64,000 nucleotides of DNA from Bradysia coprophila (Eukaryota; Arthropoda; Insecta; Diptera; Sciaridae): positions 7,844,001 to 7,908,000 of the forward strand of contig NW_023503493.1 in NCBI RefSeq assembly GCF_014529535.1. The letters run 5' to 3'. The position numbers and the translations under genes were made by a program. The notes beneath the pieces are model-generated. The model was not told where the DNA came from, searched no databases, and saw only the letters and a list, made by a program, of their open reading frames with translations. Of the stretch, positions 41,220 to 52,489 are shown piece by piece. The stretch's first letter is position 1, and each line of letters opens with the position of its first letter.

Positions 41220-42165
41220 CTTTTGTGTTTTATATCTGCATTGGGCTGTTTATCAGTTGCCGATAGGGAAGAGAAAAATAATCGATTTGTTCTGACCAAG
41301 TTTCTGAAAGAACCTTGGTTTTGACTACTATTACAGCAAAATCTGTATAGCGATGTGATATCAGGGCTGTTTTTGAGAATTTTGATTCTGAAATTCCGAA
41401 TAATTCCGGAAAAATTCTAAAGAATTTCAGAATTTTTTGGAATTATTGCCCTAATGAAAGGTTAACTAATATTACCATCTGCCCCTCGTCCAAATAAACT
41501 GCGATCTTTCCTTCATTTTCAACTACTTTTCGTTTAATCGACTCGAAACCTAGAACGTAGAACATACTCAAAGATTAATTTTACGTGAATTTTATGTTTG
41601 GTAAATAAAAGGTTAATTGGGTTACCAGCACCACCCAGCAAAAGTGATAAAAAACATTTAATTTCATTTCGGAAATAATTATTTTTTATGTTATTGCCAA
41701 CAAATTATGAGGTCAGGTTGAAATTAATGATGTTCGTTTGATAATAGTAACGCTTGGAAAATTATCATTTATAGTTTGCGGCCAGACAATTCATAATTAC
41801 ACTACACGCGCAATGTGAAACGCGAACGTCGTTACACATAAAACAGAAAAGACTAACTCCGACAACTAGGTAACTAGCTTAGCGGTGACGACAGTTCTGT
41901 ATGAAATATGCGTTACTAATTTTGCCCCCAGCCGAAGATTGTAGAAGTATCGAGTATACAAGAGAGGAAATTACCTTTGATCCGACCTGAATTTTCAACT
42001 TCCAACTTCTTAGGTCAACTTGAATGACGTGAAGGGACATTTTAAAATAATTTTCGATGGTACACCGAATCGACGCATCTGTCCAAGTCTTGTGACCTCT
42101 GTTCATTGCAAAAAGTACGTTAAAAAAGTTTCAAGTCAACCTGATAAGTGTCACTTCAAGTAATT

Positions 42166-42450
42166 GTACTAGCCTTCCACCAAAATGATCCGGGTTCGAT
42201 TCCCGGGTCAGACAATTCCAAATGGTAAAGTCCTAAAGTTCGCTTCATAATTTGGGTATGAAGTGTGTTTGATGACTGTAACGATGCACACACTGAATGA
42301 TTCGCATGATGTAACCCATATACGAAGTTATTCTGTTTAGGCTATATTTTAGGCGAGGTATCAATTAAGCACCCAACTTTCACCAGAGAGTATTTACGTA
42401 CTTAGAGGCGTGGTTCAGCAGTCACGTCCAGACTGCCCTTGTTGCCAATA
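42166..42450 (+). repeat. tRNA-derived SINE, family 1, copy 1
   Basis: Matches 55068-55383 over its full length. Shared blocks are actagccttccaccaaaatg, the B box ggttcgattcccg, a tcataatttgggta block, cgatg...gaatgattcg, gagagtattt and a gaggcgtggttc tail. The B box is a good match to the RNA polymerase III consensus; the A box is eroded in this copy. Confidence 0.75.
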
Positions 42451-43286
42451 CTTCTTTACATAACTTAGTACAAAATGTTGAAAAGTAGAGTTTTCGTAGT
42501 AGAGTTCTTTTTCAATACGAGGCGAAGACTTTTCACTTTTATCCCGAGTTATGTGATGGATGCTAATGGCTCCTAGGTAGTGCTTGAAACATGAAAGGTA
42601 CGGTTTTCGAAGCATGTACCGTGTGAAAACTTATCCAATCCTTATACAGCCACATTGTTCGATCACAGCAATTCAAAGTTATTTTACTGGTGAAGATTCC
42701 CTGAGACGAGTTTGAACGGTGTTCGTGAGAAAAAACGAGTTTCCGATGGTCGCAGCGAGTAAAAAAAAACAACATTTTATTCGCTGGCCCATCTGGAAAG
42801 TTGTTGTTGTTGTTTTTATATAGTAATTTAATCACTTCGGGAATTTTGTTCAAACCAATTTAAACCAATAAACTAAAGCGAATTTCCATGTCGTCACACT
42901 TATTCCGAACCTTGATCTTGCTAACAAAAACCATACTAAACTATTAAAATGCAAATAATTTCCATGTTTTTTCACTCGCCAAAGTAATTTCTATTGTATG
43001 GTTATGCGTTGTCGGTTAAACATTATGGTTGTATACCTAGTTGAAACTTGAGTTTTACTTTTTTTTATTATTTTAAAATAAAAACGCAAATGGTTTTTCC
43101 AAAGTGGCAGCTTGTTCTATTGATTTATTTATAGTCTTTGTTCATGTGACCGAGGATTTACTTTACAGTGCCGGAGCTAGACTATAAATCCGGGGAGATG
43201 GGGCGCATATCAGACTAATTTTATTATGTTGATGTTGTAATTCAGCCGCATAAAAGCTAATTAACACTGTATCTGCCATCAATCAA

Positions 43287-43442
43287 TTCACGCCGTAAGT
43301 GTGCCTAAAATTTTAAGTGAACGATTTGATGAAAAAGTGAACCGAAAAGTACATTTCAACGCTTCCTTGTATGAAAATGACGTTACGTTAGAAAGACCTC
43401 CGCACTTTCCATTTTAAATTTCGACCGCACTTACGGCGTGAA
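43287..43442. repeat. MITE with TTCACGCC termini, copy 2
   Basis: 156 bp, almost identical to 9401-9567. Ends are TTCACGCCGTAAGTG and CACTTACGGCGTGAA. High identity between copies 34 kb apart suggests recent spread. Confidence 0.8.
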
Positions 43443-43704
43443 TTGTAGGCTCTATAGTTTGAAGAGTTAGCAATTTGCGCCTATATTCCCATCAGGCTAC
43501 GGCTCAGTTACTTTCAATATGTTTGAATTTCCACCAAAATATTTAAATTTAAATCAAAACGCTGTGATGCGGAAGTGCGATTCGGTTTTTAATTGAGTGA
43601 TTTTCTGCTGACGCACAGGTAACGAGTTTTAAACACGAAAACTTATCAAAATATTTGCATTATTTTCGTGCTCGATTGACTAATTTGAGCATTTTGTCAT
43701 TGGC

Positions 43705-44193
43705 GTGGAACATGTTAATGTAACACACTATAACGCAAACATGTTTCGAAATAAAGTTTGTTTCAATGTAAACACAATTTGGATGGAAAGTCTCACTCAT
43801 CTGCTTTGTGTTCTCTCGCCTACGACTGGTAAAGTCGTAAAGACACTCAGAACTACTTGGATCGCTTTTAATTTTCCCAGGACTTTTCCTCTAAAATTTG
43901 TCTTAATTTTCGACAATTTATTTTATGAAAAAATCTTCCTGAAGAAAGATCTGTGGAACACTGAATATTGTCGTACTGAGCACGTGACCGAAGTCTTTTA
44001 CCAACTACAACAGAACTATCTTAACATCTTCATTGAACCTAAAGAAACAAATCCTCAAACGGCAATAATGTCTTATCATTACAGAGACATTGAATTTTCA
44101 AATAAAACACTTTCCATTCAATACCTTCTGAATCACTGGATTTGCCTGCTAAGAGAAAGTGGTATAGTAACGAGATGTACTCTCATTCATTAA
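43705..44193 (+). CDS. Uncharacterised 162-codon open frame
   Basis: The longest open frame in the gene desert, beginning with an ATG and rich in Asn, Phe and Leu. It has no signal peptide, no motif I recognise and no splice or poly(A) context. It might be a remnant exon of a decayed gene or mobile element. In DNA this AT-rich, a chance frame of this length is uncommon but possible. Confidence 0.22.
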   Translation: MEHVNVTHYNANMFRNKVCFNVNTIWMESLTHLLCVLSPTTGKVVKTLRTTWIAFNFPRTFPLKFVLIFDNLFYEKIFLKKDLWNTEYCRTEHVTEVFYQLQQNYLNIFIEPKETNPQTAIMSYHYRDIEFSNKTLSIQYLLNHWICLLRESGIVTRCTLIH

Positions 44194-44980
44194 CGTTTTG
44201 TTGTCATTGTCTTTTTTAGTCATTATAATTGCCCTGCGTGAAACTCGAAACATTTATGAAGTAACATCCAACGAAACCATCAATACGTGAACGGATATGG
44301 ACGTTACAATTTCCATAAAAAATAACGATCATCGATGCACATCGATGAGTCATTACATTATAATGTACCATGCAATACCGGATCGAAAGTATTTTGGTAT
44401 GATCTGATGGTTTTACGTAGTTGGCGGTCTTTGTTATTGTGATTCGGTTTTGTTGTAAATAAAAAATGACAAATAGAGAGAGAGAGATAGAGAAACAATG
44501 TCAACACACGGTTGAGGTATACTTGTTCCCTTGACTGAAAGTCAGGGTCTTACACCAGAAAATACCGAAATATGTGGGTAACAAAAAGGTTCACTGTGAT
44601 TGAAAATGAATGAAATGGTATGAAAAACGTTAAATGTGGGTAACAAAAAATCGTTGAGGGCACGATAACTTGAGTAATTTTTACCCAATTTGGATGAATC
44701 TTTTTTTAAAATATGAGGAAGTAAAATACCGAGGCTAAGTTCGAAGATGGGCTATGTGGGACGAATGATCTGGAAGCTATCCCAGAAAAACAGGATTTTA
44801 CACTGTTGTTTATAGTCTCAATCGAAAAAGATTACTTTGATGAAATTTGATTTTGTTGCGTAGTGTGTGTAAATCGTATAAGTATGTTTTCGATAATGTG
44901 CATGAAACAAGTAAAAAGAAAAATTTCGTCAGTACATGCCCAGCCGCTAACCGGTAAACATCTCTTGTTAGTGAACTGCT

Positions 44981-45088
44981 AACAAATCTGATAGTTGACT
45001 ATCAAATTTGATAGTTGACTAACAACTTTATAGTTGATTATCAAATTTGATAGTTGACTAACAACTTGATAGTTGACTATCAAATTTA
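44981..45088 (+). repeat. Tandem repeat, ~39-bp unit
   Basis: About 2.7 copies of a unit built from gatagttgactatcaaattt followed by gatagttgactaacaact. The half-units are themselves partly self-complementary (gatagttgactatc). Confidence 0.8.
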
Positions 45089-45539
45089 ATGCGTCTACTA
45101 TACCAAAGAAAGATGTTTTTTACTCAATGTTTTACGGCAGAAAAATGCCTGCTATCAAATGAGCACACTATGATTGAAAAGTGCAGGAAATTTTATGTTA
45201 AATGTAACCATCATTCTTTGTAGGCAATATAAGATAAGTCATTCTCAACTAATTTCTGAATATTTTTTTAAAATTCATTATTCCAACAATCAAACAAAAT
45301 ATTTTACAACTCCCATACGAGTGTGAAGTTTGCGGCCAGAGCGAAGCGAGGGCCGTAATTCTCACGAGTCGTGATAATTTTATGGGACATTATATTCGCC
45401 CGATAGACAAATTCAATTTTACCGATAAAAAATAATAAAATACCGATAGAAATGTGGTACATGTCGCTGGCACCTCTTCAGTAAATCAGTAAAAAAAGGC
45501 TTTCCTTCACACTTTGTCGATTTTGGAAATATAAAGCAA

Positions 45540-45730
45540 AGGCGGTTCGTTCCTAGGGACTCCATCCTTCATCGAAATGTAATGAGAAGGCGTTTTGTTC
45601 GCTCCTAGGGAATTCATCCTTCTACGAAATGTAATGCAAAGGCTCGTGAATTCATCCTTTTACAAAACTTAACGAGAAGGCGTTTTGTTCGTTCCTAGGG
45701 AATTCATCCTTCTACGAAATGTAACTTAGA
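45540..45730 (+). repeat. Tandem repeat array with ttcctagggaattcatcc units
   Basis: About three and a half imperfect units of roughly 60 bp, one of them shortened, carrying gaaggcgttttgttcg, tcctagggaattcatcc and ttctacgaaatgtaa. Units are irregular and there are no unique spacers, so this is not a CRISPR-like array. Confidence 0.7.
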
Positions 45731-45743
45731 GACGTTTCGTCAA

Positions 45744-45798
45744 TTCTTCACTTTTGTCGCTTTCTGAATCGACGAAAAAAATCGACAAAAGTGAAGAA
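45744..45798. repeat. Hairpin
   Basis: Perfect 16-bp arms ttcttcacttttgtcg (45744-45759) and its complement (45783-45798), with further partial pairing outside. It directly follows the tandem array. Confidence 0.65.
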
Positions 45799-46680
45799 AC
45801 GACAAAATTTATCGGTCGTTTATTACCATCCAAATTTTATTCACGATTGAAGGTTTTGTAAATTTAGTAAGTACCGGGGGACTTCCTTTTTTGTACAAAA
45901 CTGTAAGAGAAGAACATCTATCGCGTTTTTTATTTTTTACCAAAGTGAAAGAGTCCTCTCATCGTTCCACATTCGTAAAACTTCGCATCTACTCTGATAA
46001 AATTTGACAAAATGGCAATCAAACAGAATAATAGATAGCTCATACGAGTGGGAAGTTTGCGGCCAGAGCGGAGCGAGGGCCGTAATTCACACGAGTCTCA
46101 TTTTTTTACGATTTGTGGTTGATTGAAAATCTTGCTGCAAATTTATAAGAAAAATGAGAACTCAAAGATCATTCGGTCTTACGTTCGAAGGTTTATTTGA
46201 AGAACTTTTTCTGTCAAATTTTGTTGTCATGTATAGAGTAATCGATATATTAAATGTAGGCATTTGTATCAGTGATGCTTCGGAAGTTCAACAATGAAAT
46301 TGATCAAAAATATATTGAAAAAATTGTCAGTCAAGGGACCTGACCCGCCCAAAAGGTGGGACCTAGTTACTGCGTACAAATTGAAAATTGTTGAAACCGG
46401 AACTCAGTGTGAGAAATACAGTTAATACGCATGTAATAGCTGACTGACGACATACATTTTACGAGTTCCATCGGTAAATCAGTCTTTAATCGTTAAATAA
46501 CGAACGACATAACGTATTATCATCGGTATAACCATATTGAATCATAAGACCGTAGGTCAGTTTCTTAAGGAGTTTGACCTTCTATGAATTGTGCAATTTG
46601 AATTAAAGGAAAGCTGAAAAAAGTTCGTGAAAGCTCTCCAATGTTACAGAATGACCTAAATTAACTTCACCCAACACGAC

Positions 46681-47580
46681 AGGATATGAGGGATTCTTTT
46701 GAATTTCTACTAATCGAAATCGGTGCCTGGGCCCCAAAACCAGTCTCAGATATTTTTGATATTCCATACCTAGCTGATTGTCAGTGGCCAAAAGTCGAAA
46801 GATGGGGTTTTGTAGTCCGGATTTCATTTCCGTAAGGTGACGAGGACACTGGCGTCTTTGGGTTCGTTGGAAAGCTGATGTCGAGTACTACCGTTGGAAA
46901 TGTTAATTTAAAAAAATTTGATGATAAACAGCCGAAAATATGAGCTCCGGAAAATTTCTCAGAATCGATGGAACCTCGATGAACTTTTACGAGGGCTGTG
47001 ACCTCACTAATGCAGTTATTTGATTAAATTATTAGTTATTATGAATGTGGGGGACCTTAGCTTTACAGCTATACCCATTTGTAGTATTTTGGCGCGTGAC
47101 TACGTGTGTGTTTCACTCCGCCAAACTACTAAATATGCGTATCGCTGTAAATCTGATGCCCCCCACATTCATAATAAGTAATAATTTAATCAAATAGTTG
47201 AATTAGTGAGGTGACAGCACTCATCAAAGTTCACCGAGGTTACATCGATTTTCAGAAATTTTCAGTAAGTCATATTGTCGGCCGTTTATCATCAAATTTT
47301 ATGAAGGTAATATTTGCCCCAGGAGTACTCGCCCTCAGCTTTCTAACGAACCCATACACGCCCGTGTCCTCGCCACCTTACGTAAATAAAATCCGTACTA
47401 CGACACCCCATTGTTCAACTTTTGGCCACTTACAACCAGCCCAGTATGGAAGATCAAAAATATCTGAGACTGATTTTGGGGCCTAGGCACCAAGGCCCAA
47501 CTAAACATATATATAAAAAGTCCCAGAATAAATAGCGCCGATTTCGGTCAGTTGAAATTCAAAAGAATCCCTCTATGTCC
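46681..47580. repeat. ~900-bp giant palindrome
   Basis: Left arm 46681-47100 and right arm 47120-47580 are imperfect reverse complements over nearly their whole length. Examples are gggattcttttgaattt at the outer left against aaattcaaaagaatccc at the outer right, gcctgggccccaaaa against ttttggggcctaggc, and ttatgaatgtggggg against ccccccacattcataa near the centre, where gtagtattttggcg pairs with cgccaaactac. It looks like a foldback element or two head-to-head copies. A partial relative lies at 51563-51665. Confidence 0.8.
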
Positions 47581-47657
47581 TCCCATATAAGGCCATGTTT
47601 TGCAAATTTCAAGTTGTTTTAACTGGAAGGTCTCTACGCACATACGCCGTTACTCCG

Positions 47658-47867
47658 TTAAGCTGCGAGCGCACTTACACCGTTTAGCTCTCCGTTTATG
47701 TTTTAACAATGGAAAGTGGGAGGAGCTTCCATTGTTCACTCGTAAACGGAGTGCTAAACGGCGTAAGTGCGCTCGCAGCCTTAAGATCAAACGATACAAG
47801 CTCCTCCCACTTTCCATTGTTAAAAATAAACGGAGAGCTAAACGGCGTTAGTGCGATTACAGCTTAA
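47658..47867. repeat. TTAA-flanked compound palindrome upstream of the serpin gene
   Basis: Outer TTAA at 47658-47661 and 47864-47867. Terminal arms gctgcgagcgcacttac and the reverse gtgcgattacagc, with long inner arms (gtttagctctccgttta, ttaacaatggaaagtgggag) repeated in inverted form. A second inner arm ends gcgctcgcagccttaa, so three related half-elements are stacked. It ends about 107 bp before the serpin start codon. Confidence 0.7.
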
Positions 47868-47974
47868 GTTGGAAGCTTAAACATTCGAAAGCTTTTCGAA
47901 ATTCCGAAAGAAGCGTAACTGCATTCAATGCATCAAATAACTAAATTTCTTTATTGTTTCAGACAATCACAACA

Positions 47975-49433
47975 ATGACACAGCACACGCTTATCGCAAT
48001 TTTTCTACTGTCCTTGATCACATTGTCGCTGAGCCAATGTTTGACAGACAACGATAGCATACAACCGTTCAATAAAGATGCCCGAAGTAAACTATACTTA
48101 GGCGAACAGACATTCACATTAAACATGCTCAAAGCGCTGCAAAGCACATCGCCCAGCGAAAATATTTTCTTCTCACCATACAGTACGTTCCATGCACTGT
48201 TGTTGACCTATTTCGGTGCCAAGGGCACCACAGAAACGGAACTGAAAAATGTATTGAATCTGAACTGGACCAATAGCAAATTTGATGTGATGCAAGCGTA
48301 CCGGTTGGAAGAATCGCTGAGACAGCGTAGAGCCGCCAATTCGTCGGTGATTTTCCGAACAGCTGATAAAGTATTTGTGGCTAAAGAGGCTGGTTTCAAG
48401 TAAATTTGACCTTTATTCTCGGGACAGAGGTCAGAGCTCGATAACAATTTCTGATTTATCCCTCTAGGGAATGCATGAAGGATCTCTTTCACGAGGAATT
48501 TGAAAGTTTGGATTTTCAAAAGGATGCAGAGAACAGTCGCGTCTACATAAATAAATTTGTGGAAAATGTGACAGACAACAACATCAAAGACATTCTTATA
48601 CCTGGCACAATTACACAAGCCACCGATTTGGTTGTGGCTAATGCCGCTTATTTCAAGGGGCAATGGGCATCGAAATTCAATGCGGACGAAACGTTCAAAG
48701 GCATTTTCTATTCGACTCCGGAAAAATATAACTTCGTCGACATGATGTACAAAAAGGGGGTGTTCAACCATGGTAAGTTTTGCAGTCGTAGGGTGTTCAT
48801 TGTCGTCAATTTACGGAGCGTAGGACCTTTAATTTACCAACAAATTTACAGCGGTCAACGAACGATTGGGCTGCCATGTGCTAGAACTTCCTTATCTCGG
48901 CGAGGATAACGGAATTTCCATGATGATCTTTTTGCCGCCATTTGTGCCGAATGGCTTGGAAAATGTCCTTACACGCCTAACACCACAAGCTTTAGAGGAA
49001 GCTCTTGACGAGGGCGTGTCACGAGAAGTTGAGCTGCAGTTGCCCAGATTCAGTTTCGAAAAGACCTATCAAATGGTGCCGGTAAGTTCACAAAAAAAGG
49101 AAAATTTAATGGAACTGAAGAAGTAAATTTTCGATTTACATTCAGGTACTCAGTGACATGGGCATCAAAAATCTGTTCGATTCAACCGCCAATTTGACTG
49201 GCTTCAGCGACAAGGCCAATCTACATCTGGACGATGCAGTACATAAAGCCAAGATCGAAGTGAACGAAGAAGGATCGACAGCTGCAGCGGCCACAGTTCT
49301 GTTCACTTTCCGTTCGTCCAGACCATTGGATCCGGCTCAGTTTTTCTGCGATCATCCGTTCATGTTCCTCATTTACGATCAGAAGTCCAGAGCCATTCTG
49401 TTCGCTGGCGTTTACCGAGGACCCGAACAGTAA
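47975..49433 (+). CDS. Secreted serpin (serine protease inhibitor)
   Basis: Serpins trap target proteases by a cleaved, inserted reactive loop; insect ones control melanisation and Toll-type cascades in haemolymph. Exons 47975-48399, 48468-48772, 48852-49081 and 49146-49433 sum to 1248 nt (415 aa) with frames intact. The start is the first ATG after a 5'-UTR splice acceptor at 47962; residues 1-20 form a signal peptide ending SLS. Family signatures: ENIFFSPYSTFHALLLTYFGA, VVANAAYFKGQWASKF, a breach/shutter region, LPRFSFEKTYQM, and the C-terminal FCDHPFMFLIYD...ILFAGVYRGP. The hinge EEGSTAAAAT (361-370) is inhibitory in type. Counting from Gly363 as P15 puts Ser377 at P1 with Arg376 at P2, but cleavage after Arg376 would suit a trypsin-like target. 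I cannot name the orthologue with confidence. Confidence 0.95.
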
Positions 49434-49717
49434 ACGGGATTCCGGCCGCAGACTTTATGCTTATTAGACATTATATGTGCTTGGAGTGGAGTGAATCATT
49501 CGCAAATTTAATTTATTTATTTATCCATCGGTTGAGATGCAGACACAATATGTGAACCAAAATTTTGAGAAATTATTTTGAACTGTAAAGAGAGACCAGC
49601 GCGGGCGTATTCAGTGTAATTTTGTTCAACGACCCTTAAATCAATGCGGTTCGTATACCAAACATATATCTAATCAACTTTGTAAGCTTTAAACCCTAAA
49701 AACACTGCAGTGTGTGG

Positions 49718-49723
49718 AATAAA
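49718..49723 (+). terminator. Candidate serpin poly(A) signal
   Basis: AATAAA about 285 nt past the serpin stop codon. Confidence 0.35.
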
Positions 49724-50191
49724 AATTTTATTTCGAGCGACGGTTGAGCGTTTGATTTGTATATTTGCTGCTTTACTGACCCCAACACTGAGAGCGCTGT
49801 AAAATCTGCTGAGTCTTTTGTAAACGCATCTTTCAGGCGAGGGATGTGTAATATTACAAGTACTTGTTTGGAAACTTTGCTTTCGATTAGTGGAAAGTAT
49901 GTAACCCGAGTTAACTGCAAGGATCATTATCAACTAATAAAATTGAAAAGTCGAGTTCCTGTTGGGAATCCTGTTGATTCGAGGCGAAGCTGAGGTGAAC
50001 ACACGTTCTGAGTCCGTCGAAAGTTCATGAAGTTCGATGAAAACAACGATTTTCGACTCGCAAACTGTATATGACGATTACTGCTGAATCTTAACGTTTT
50101 TTTTCAGTATCACTGTCCTGCCGTAATGACGTATCAGTAGTAAGTAAATGATCATATCAGGCAGGCTGTTGGAAATGCAAATACTTAGATA

Positions 50192-50408
50192 CAGGGGCGG
50201 GTTAAGGATTCTAGCGACCTGGGCATCTGACACTGAAGTAGTGAGTTAACGATCGCGAGCGGAGCGAATGAAAAGTTTTTTGCGATTTTCAAATTTCAAA
50301 ACATTTGATTTCTCACTTCTGAGCGCCTAAAATTCTCACATCTCAGCGCCCCAATTTTCCCAGCGCCCTGGGCCGGGCCCACTTTGCCCATTGGATAATC
50401 CGGCTCTG
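50192..50408. mobile_element. hAT-like MITE with 8-bp target duplication
   Basis: 217 bp bounded by exact copies of CTTAGATA (50184-50191 and 50409-50416). Ends read CAGGGGCGGGTTAAGG and, reversed, CAGAGCCGGATTAT, the CAGxGxCGG type common in hAT elements. There is no coding capacity, so movement would need a transposase from elsewhere. Confidence 0.8.
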
Positions 50409-51385
50409 CTTAGATAAGAGAAACAATTGACTCGATGTTTACATTGGTTGTACTGTTTATACTTCAGATGTGTCACAACATTCCGGTATAGCCGTGAAGT
50501 TTTTTGTTTTGTCGATTCATCTTATTTTTTCGTTTCTTCGCACCCCAGCGATTTTTCTTGGCCACACGGAAAAATCGTTAGAATGTGACGCAATGCCAAG
50601 AAAGTGTCAAAGTAAAAAAATTCGTCACAGAGGGCAAGCATATTTCAGGGAGGCCTCCTAAAATTCCTAAAATTTCAAAAAGCCTCCTAAAACTCCTAAA
50701 ATGAGACTTCGAAAATTTCAATAAACTTCCATAAATCAGGATCAAGATCAATCTAATCAATGGATGAGTAAAATAACTTAAAAATTTCGCCTGCGGTCCT
50801 TCTCACTTCTGAGGGATCGGACGCATTTTCTAGTGAATTTTTTAATATGTGCCCTAGAAACCTTTGGTCAAGATAGAATTATTTCGAAAAAGTGAACCAG
50901 CAGCTAAAAGTTGCTACAAAAATATATTTTTTTATCAAACATCACGTGCACAAAATTTTTTGAGTAGAGATACTGAGCATCAAATTTTCATTCCACAACC
51001 ACATTCATCGAAACAGTACCCGTGCATGTTTGCTACTATTTGAAAGCTTAGCCCAGTTTCAGTTGAAGAAATCCTTTTTTTGTGTTTCTGTTGCTTTTCG
51101 GATGCACGGGAACCGTTAGAAGTTCGCCGAAATTATTCTTTTTTTACCCATACTTTCAACTGCTCATAACTCACTGTCCCGAAAGAACATGCAATTGTCT
51201 TTCTAATGACAACCCACACGAGCTTGTAGGTTTCGTAGCCTACGAGAAATTTCAATAAAAAAGTGCATGTTTTCGGATTTTGGTCAACTCTCACCAATGG
51301 TACAAAACTTTATTTTACCTGGAAGCCAGACTAACTCCAGGGGTGGCGTTATCTAATATGCAGAACAATCACCAAAACAAACAAA

Positions 51386-51515
51386 CAAACAGAGCACAAT
51401 TACTCTTCCCTTTCCCATGGATCGCGTGAAGCGAAAGTGGAGATAAAATGCTGTTTCGACCTCCGGAACCAGTGGCGGTCAGAGGCTAGCGTGGTCTAAC
51501 CATCTTCAGTGTAAT
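51386..51515 (-). repeat. tRNA-derived SINE, family 2, copy 2
   Basis: Reverse complement of 10815-10955. On the minus strand it carries atggttagaccacgctagcc, ctgaccgccactgg, aggtcgaaacagca, cttcacgcgatccatg and agggaagag. Box A- and box B-like motifs are spaced as in a tRNA. Confidence 0.55.
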
Positions 51516-51562
51516 CGACCAATGGTACACAAGCTAAGACGATTTTTTTTGTAAGTGGTTTT

Positions 51563-51665
51563 GGCTTCTAAAAGGACCAATACCTATCTAGGCACATATC
51601 AAAAAGTCCACTAGAAAAGGCGTCCGATTTCGGCTGCCTGTTTTTCAAAAGAATCTCCTCTTTAG
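51563..51665 (+). repeat. Partial relative of the giant palindrome arm
   Basis: Shares the ctaggcac, aaaaagtcc, ccgatttcggctg and tcaaaagaatc blocks with the right arm at 47470-47575, in the same order and spacing. Confidence 0.5.
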
Positions 51666-52307
51666 ATCACAATAAAGCAATCGTTTTTGGAAATTCAGTA
51701 AATGTTAGTATTGGTTTATCCTGGATTCAGATACACATGATTTTTGTGACATAATTTTCTTTAAATTAAGAATTCGTTTTATTCAATGAAAGTGTACTCT
51801 ACGTATGTTTGTAGTTTCATTGGTTTTATTTAGTTCTAAAAATTTTCGGTGAGTACAGTGACGATAGCTCGATCAAATTGTAATATATAATACCCCCTTA
51901 GTCACAATTTGTCAAAGTTTAAACTTTTGTATGGCGAGACAAACATCTCAAATCAGACAATCCAACTTTTTCGTCTCTTTTACAACCTATGTCCAAAATT
52001 GAGCGCTTTTTGGTAACTTTGGGTGAGACTAGAATTTTTCGTGATAGATTCGTGATTTCCAAACCTGTATGATGATATAGATACCTTGCACGTAGGAAAT
52101 CGAAGGATGTTACAAGTAATAGAGACTTCTTAGAAATAGCCATTGTAAATGGAAAAATATGAGTTTTTAACAAGAAATAAGGGCTTATCAGCATTTCTAC
52201 AATGATGAATTTATCACGAAAGCTCCTAAGAATCTCCTAAGACCTAGCACTAAAAACCTTTTAAAACTCCTAAAATAGGAGGATTTTTAAAGCGTGTGAG
52301 GCCTGAT

Positions 52308-52489
52308 ATTTACTGTTGAAGCTATTACTTCATTTGATCGAAGATTTTCAGTGATTGATTTCAGAAATCTTTTACTTCGTTTGTTTTAAACATGCTTTTT
52401 TTGCTATATAAAGCCTCATTAGTCAGAGCTTATCGCTTATTATTGCTGTTGTGGTCGATAACAGATGACAGCCGCCTGTAACAGGTTAA
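52308..52489 (+). repeat. TTAA-family element, copy E
   Basis: Keeps an intact right end, gcctgtaacaggTTAA (TTAA 52486-52489), and the internal blocks aaatcttttacttcgtttg, tgctatataaagcctcatta, agtcagagcttatcgctta and gtcgataacagatgacag. The left end is truncated. Confidence 0.7.

Larger units (their letters stand above)
45312..46096 (+). repeat. 58-bp direct repeats flanking ~730 bp
   Basis: Copies at 45312-45369 and 46039-46096 share catacgagtg, gaagtttgcggccagagcg, agcgagggccgtaattc and cacgagt. They may be the ends of one element or two members of a family. Between them lie a tandem array and a hairpin. Confidence 0.6.
33446..47974. other. Gene desert between Nf1 and the serpin gene
   Basis: 14.5 kb without a supported protein gene. 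It contains tRNA-derived sequences (34815-34915, 37195-37280, 42166-42450), palindromes (36104-36217, 41092-41219, 46681-47580, 47658-47867), a TTAA-flanked element (40372-40775), a MITE (43287-43442) and tandem repeats (44981-45088, 45540-45730). The remainder is AT-rich DNA in which I see nothing. Confidence 0.6.

Noticed and set aside
42166..42450. Functional tRNA gene
   Set aside because: Only the B box is good; the A box and stems are degraded and the downstream body is shared with another copy, which marks a SINE.
44981..45730. CRISPR-like array
   Set aside because: The repeats are irregular tandem units without unique equal-length spacers, in a eukaryotic genome.
47600..47851. 83-codon basic ORF (RRAKRR end) before the serpin
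   Set aside because: It runs through the compound TTAA palindrome, whose arms create the Arg/Lys-rich reading.
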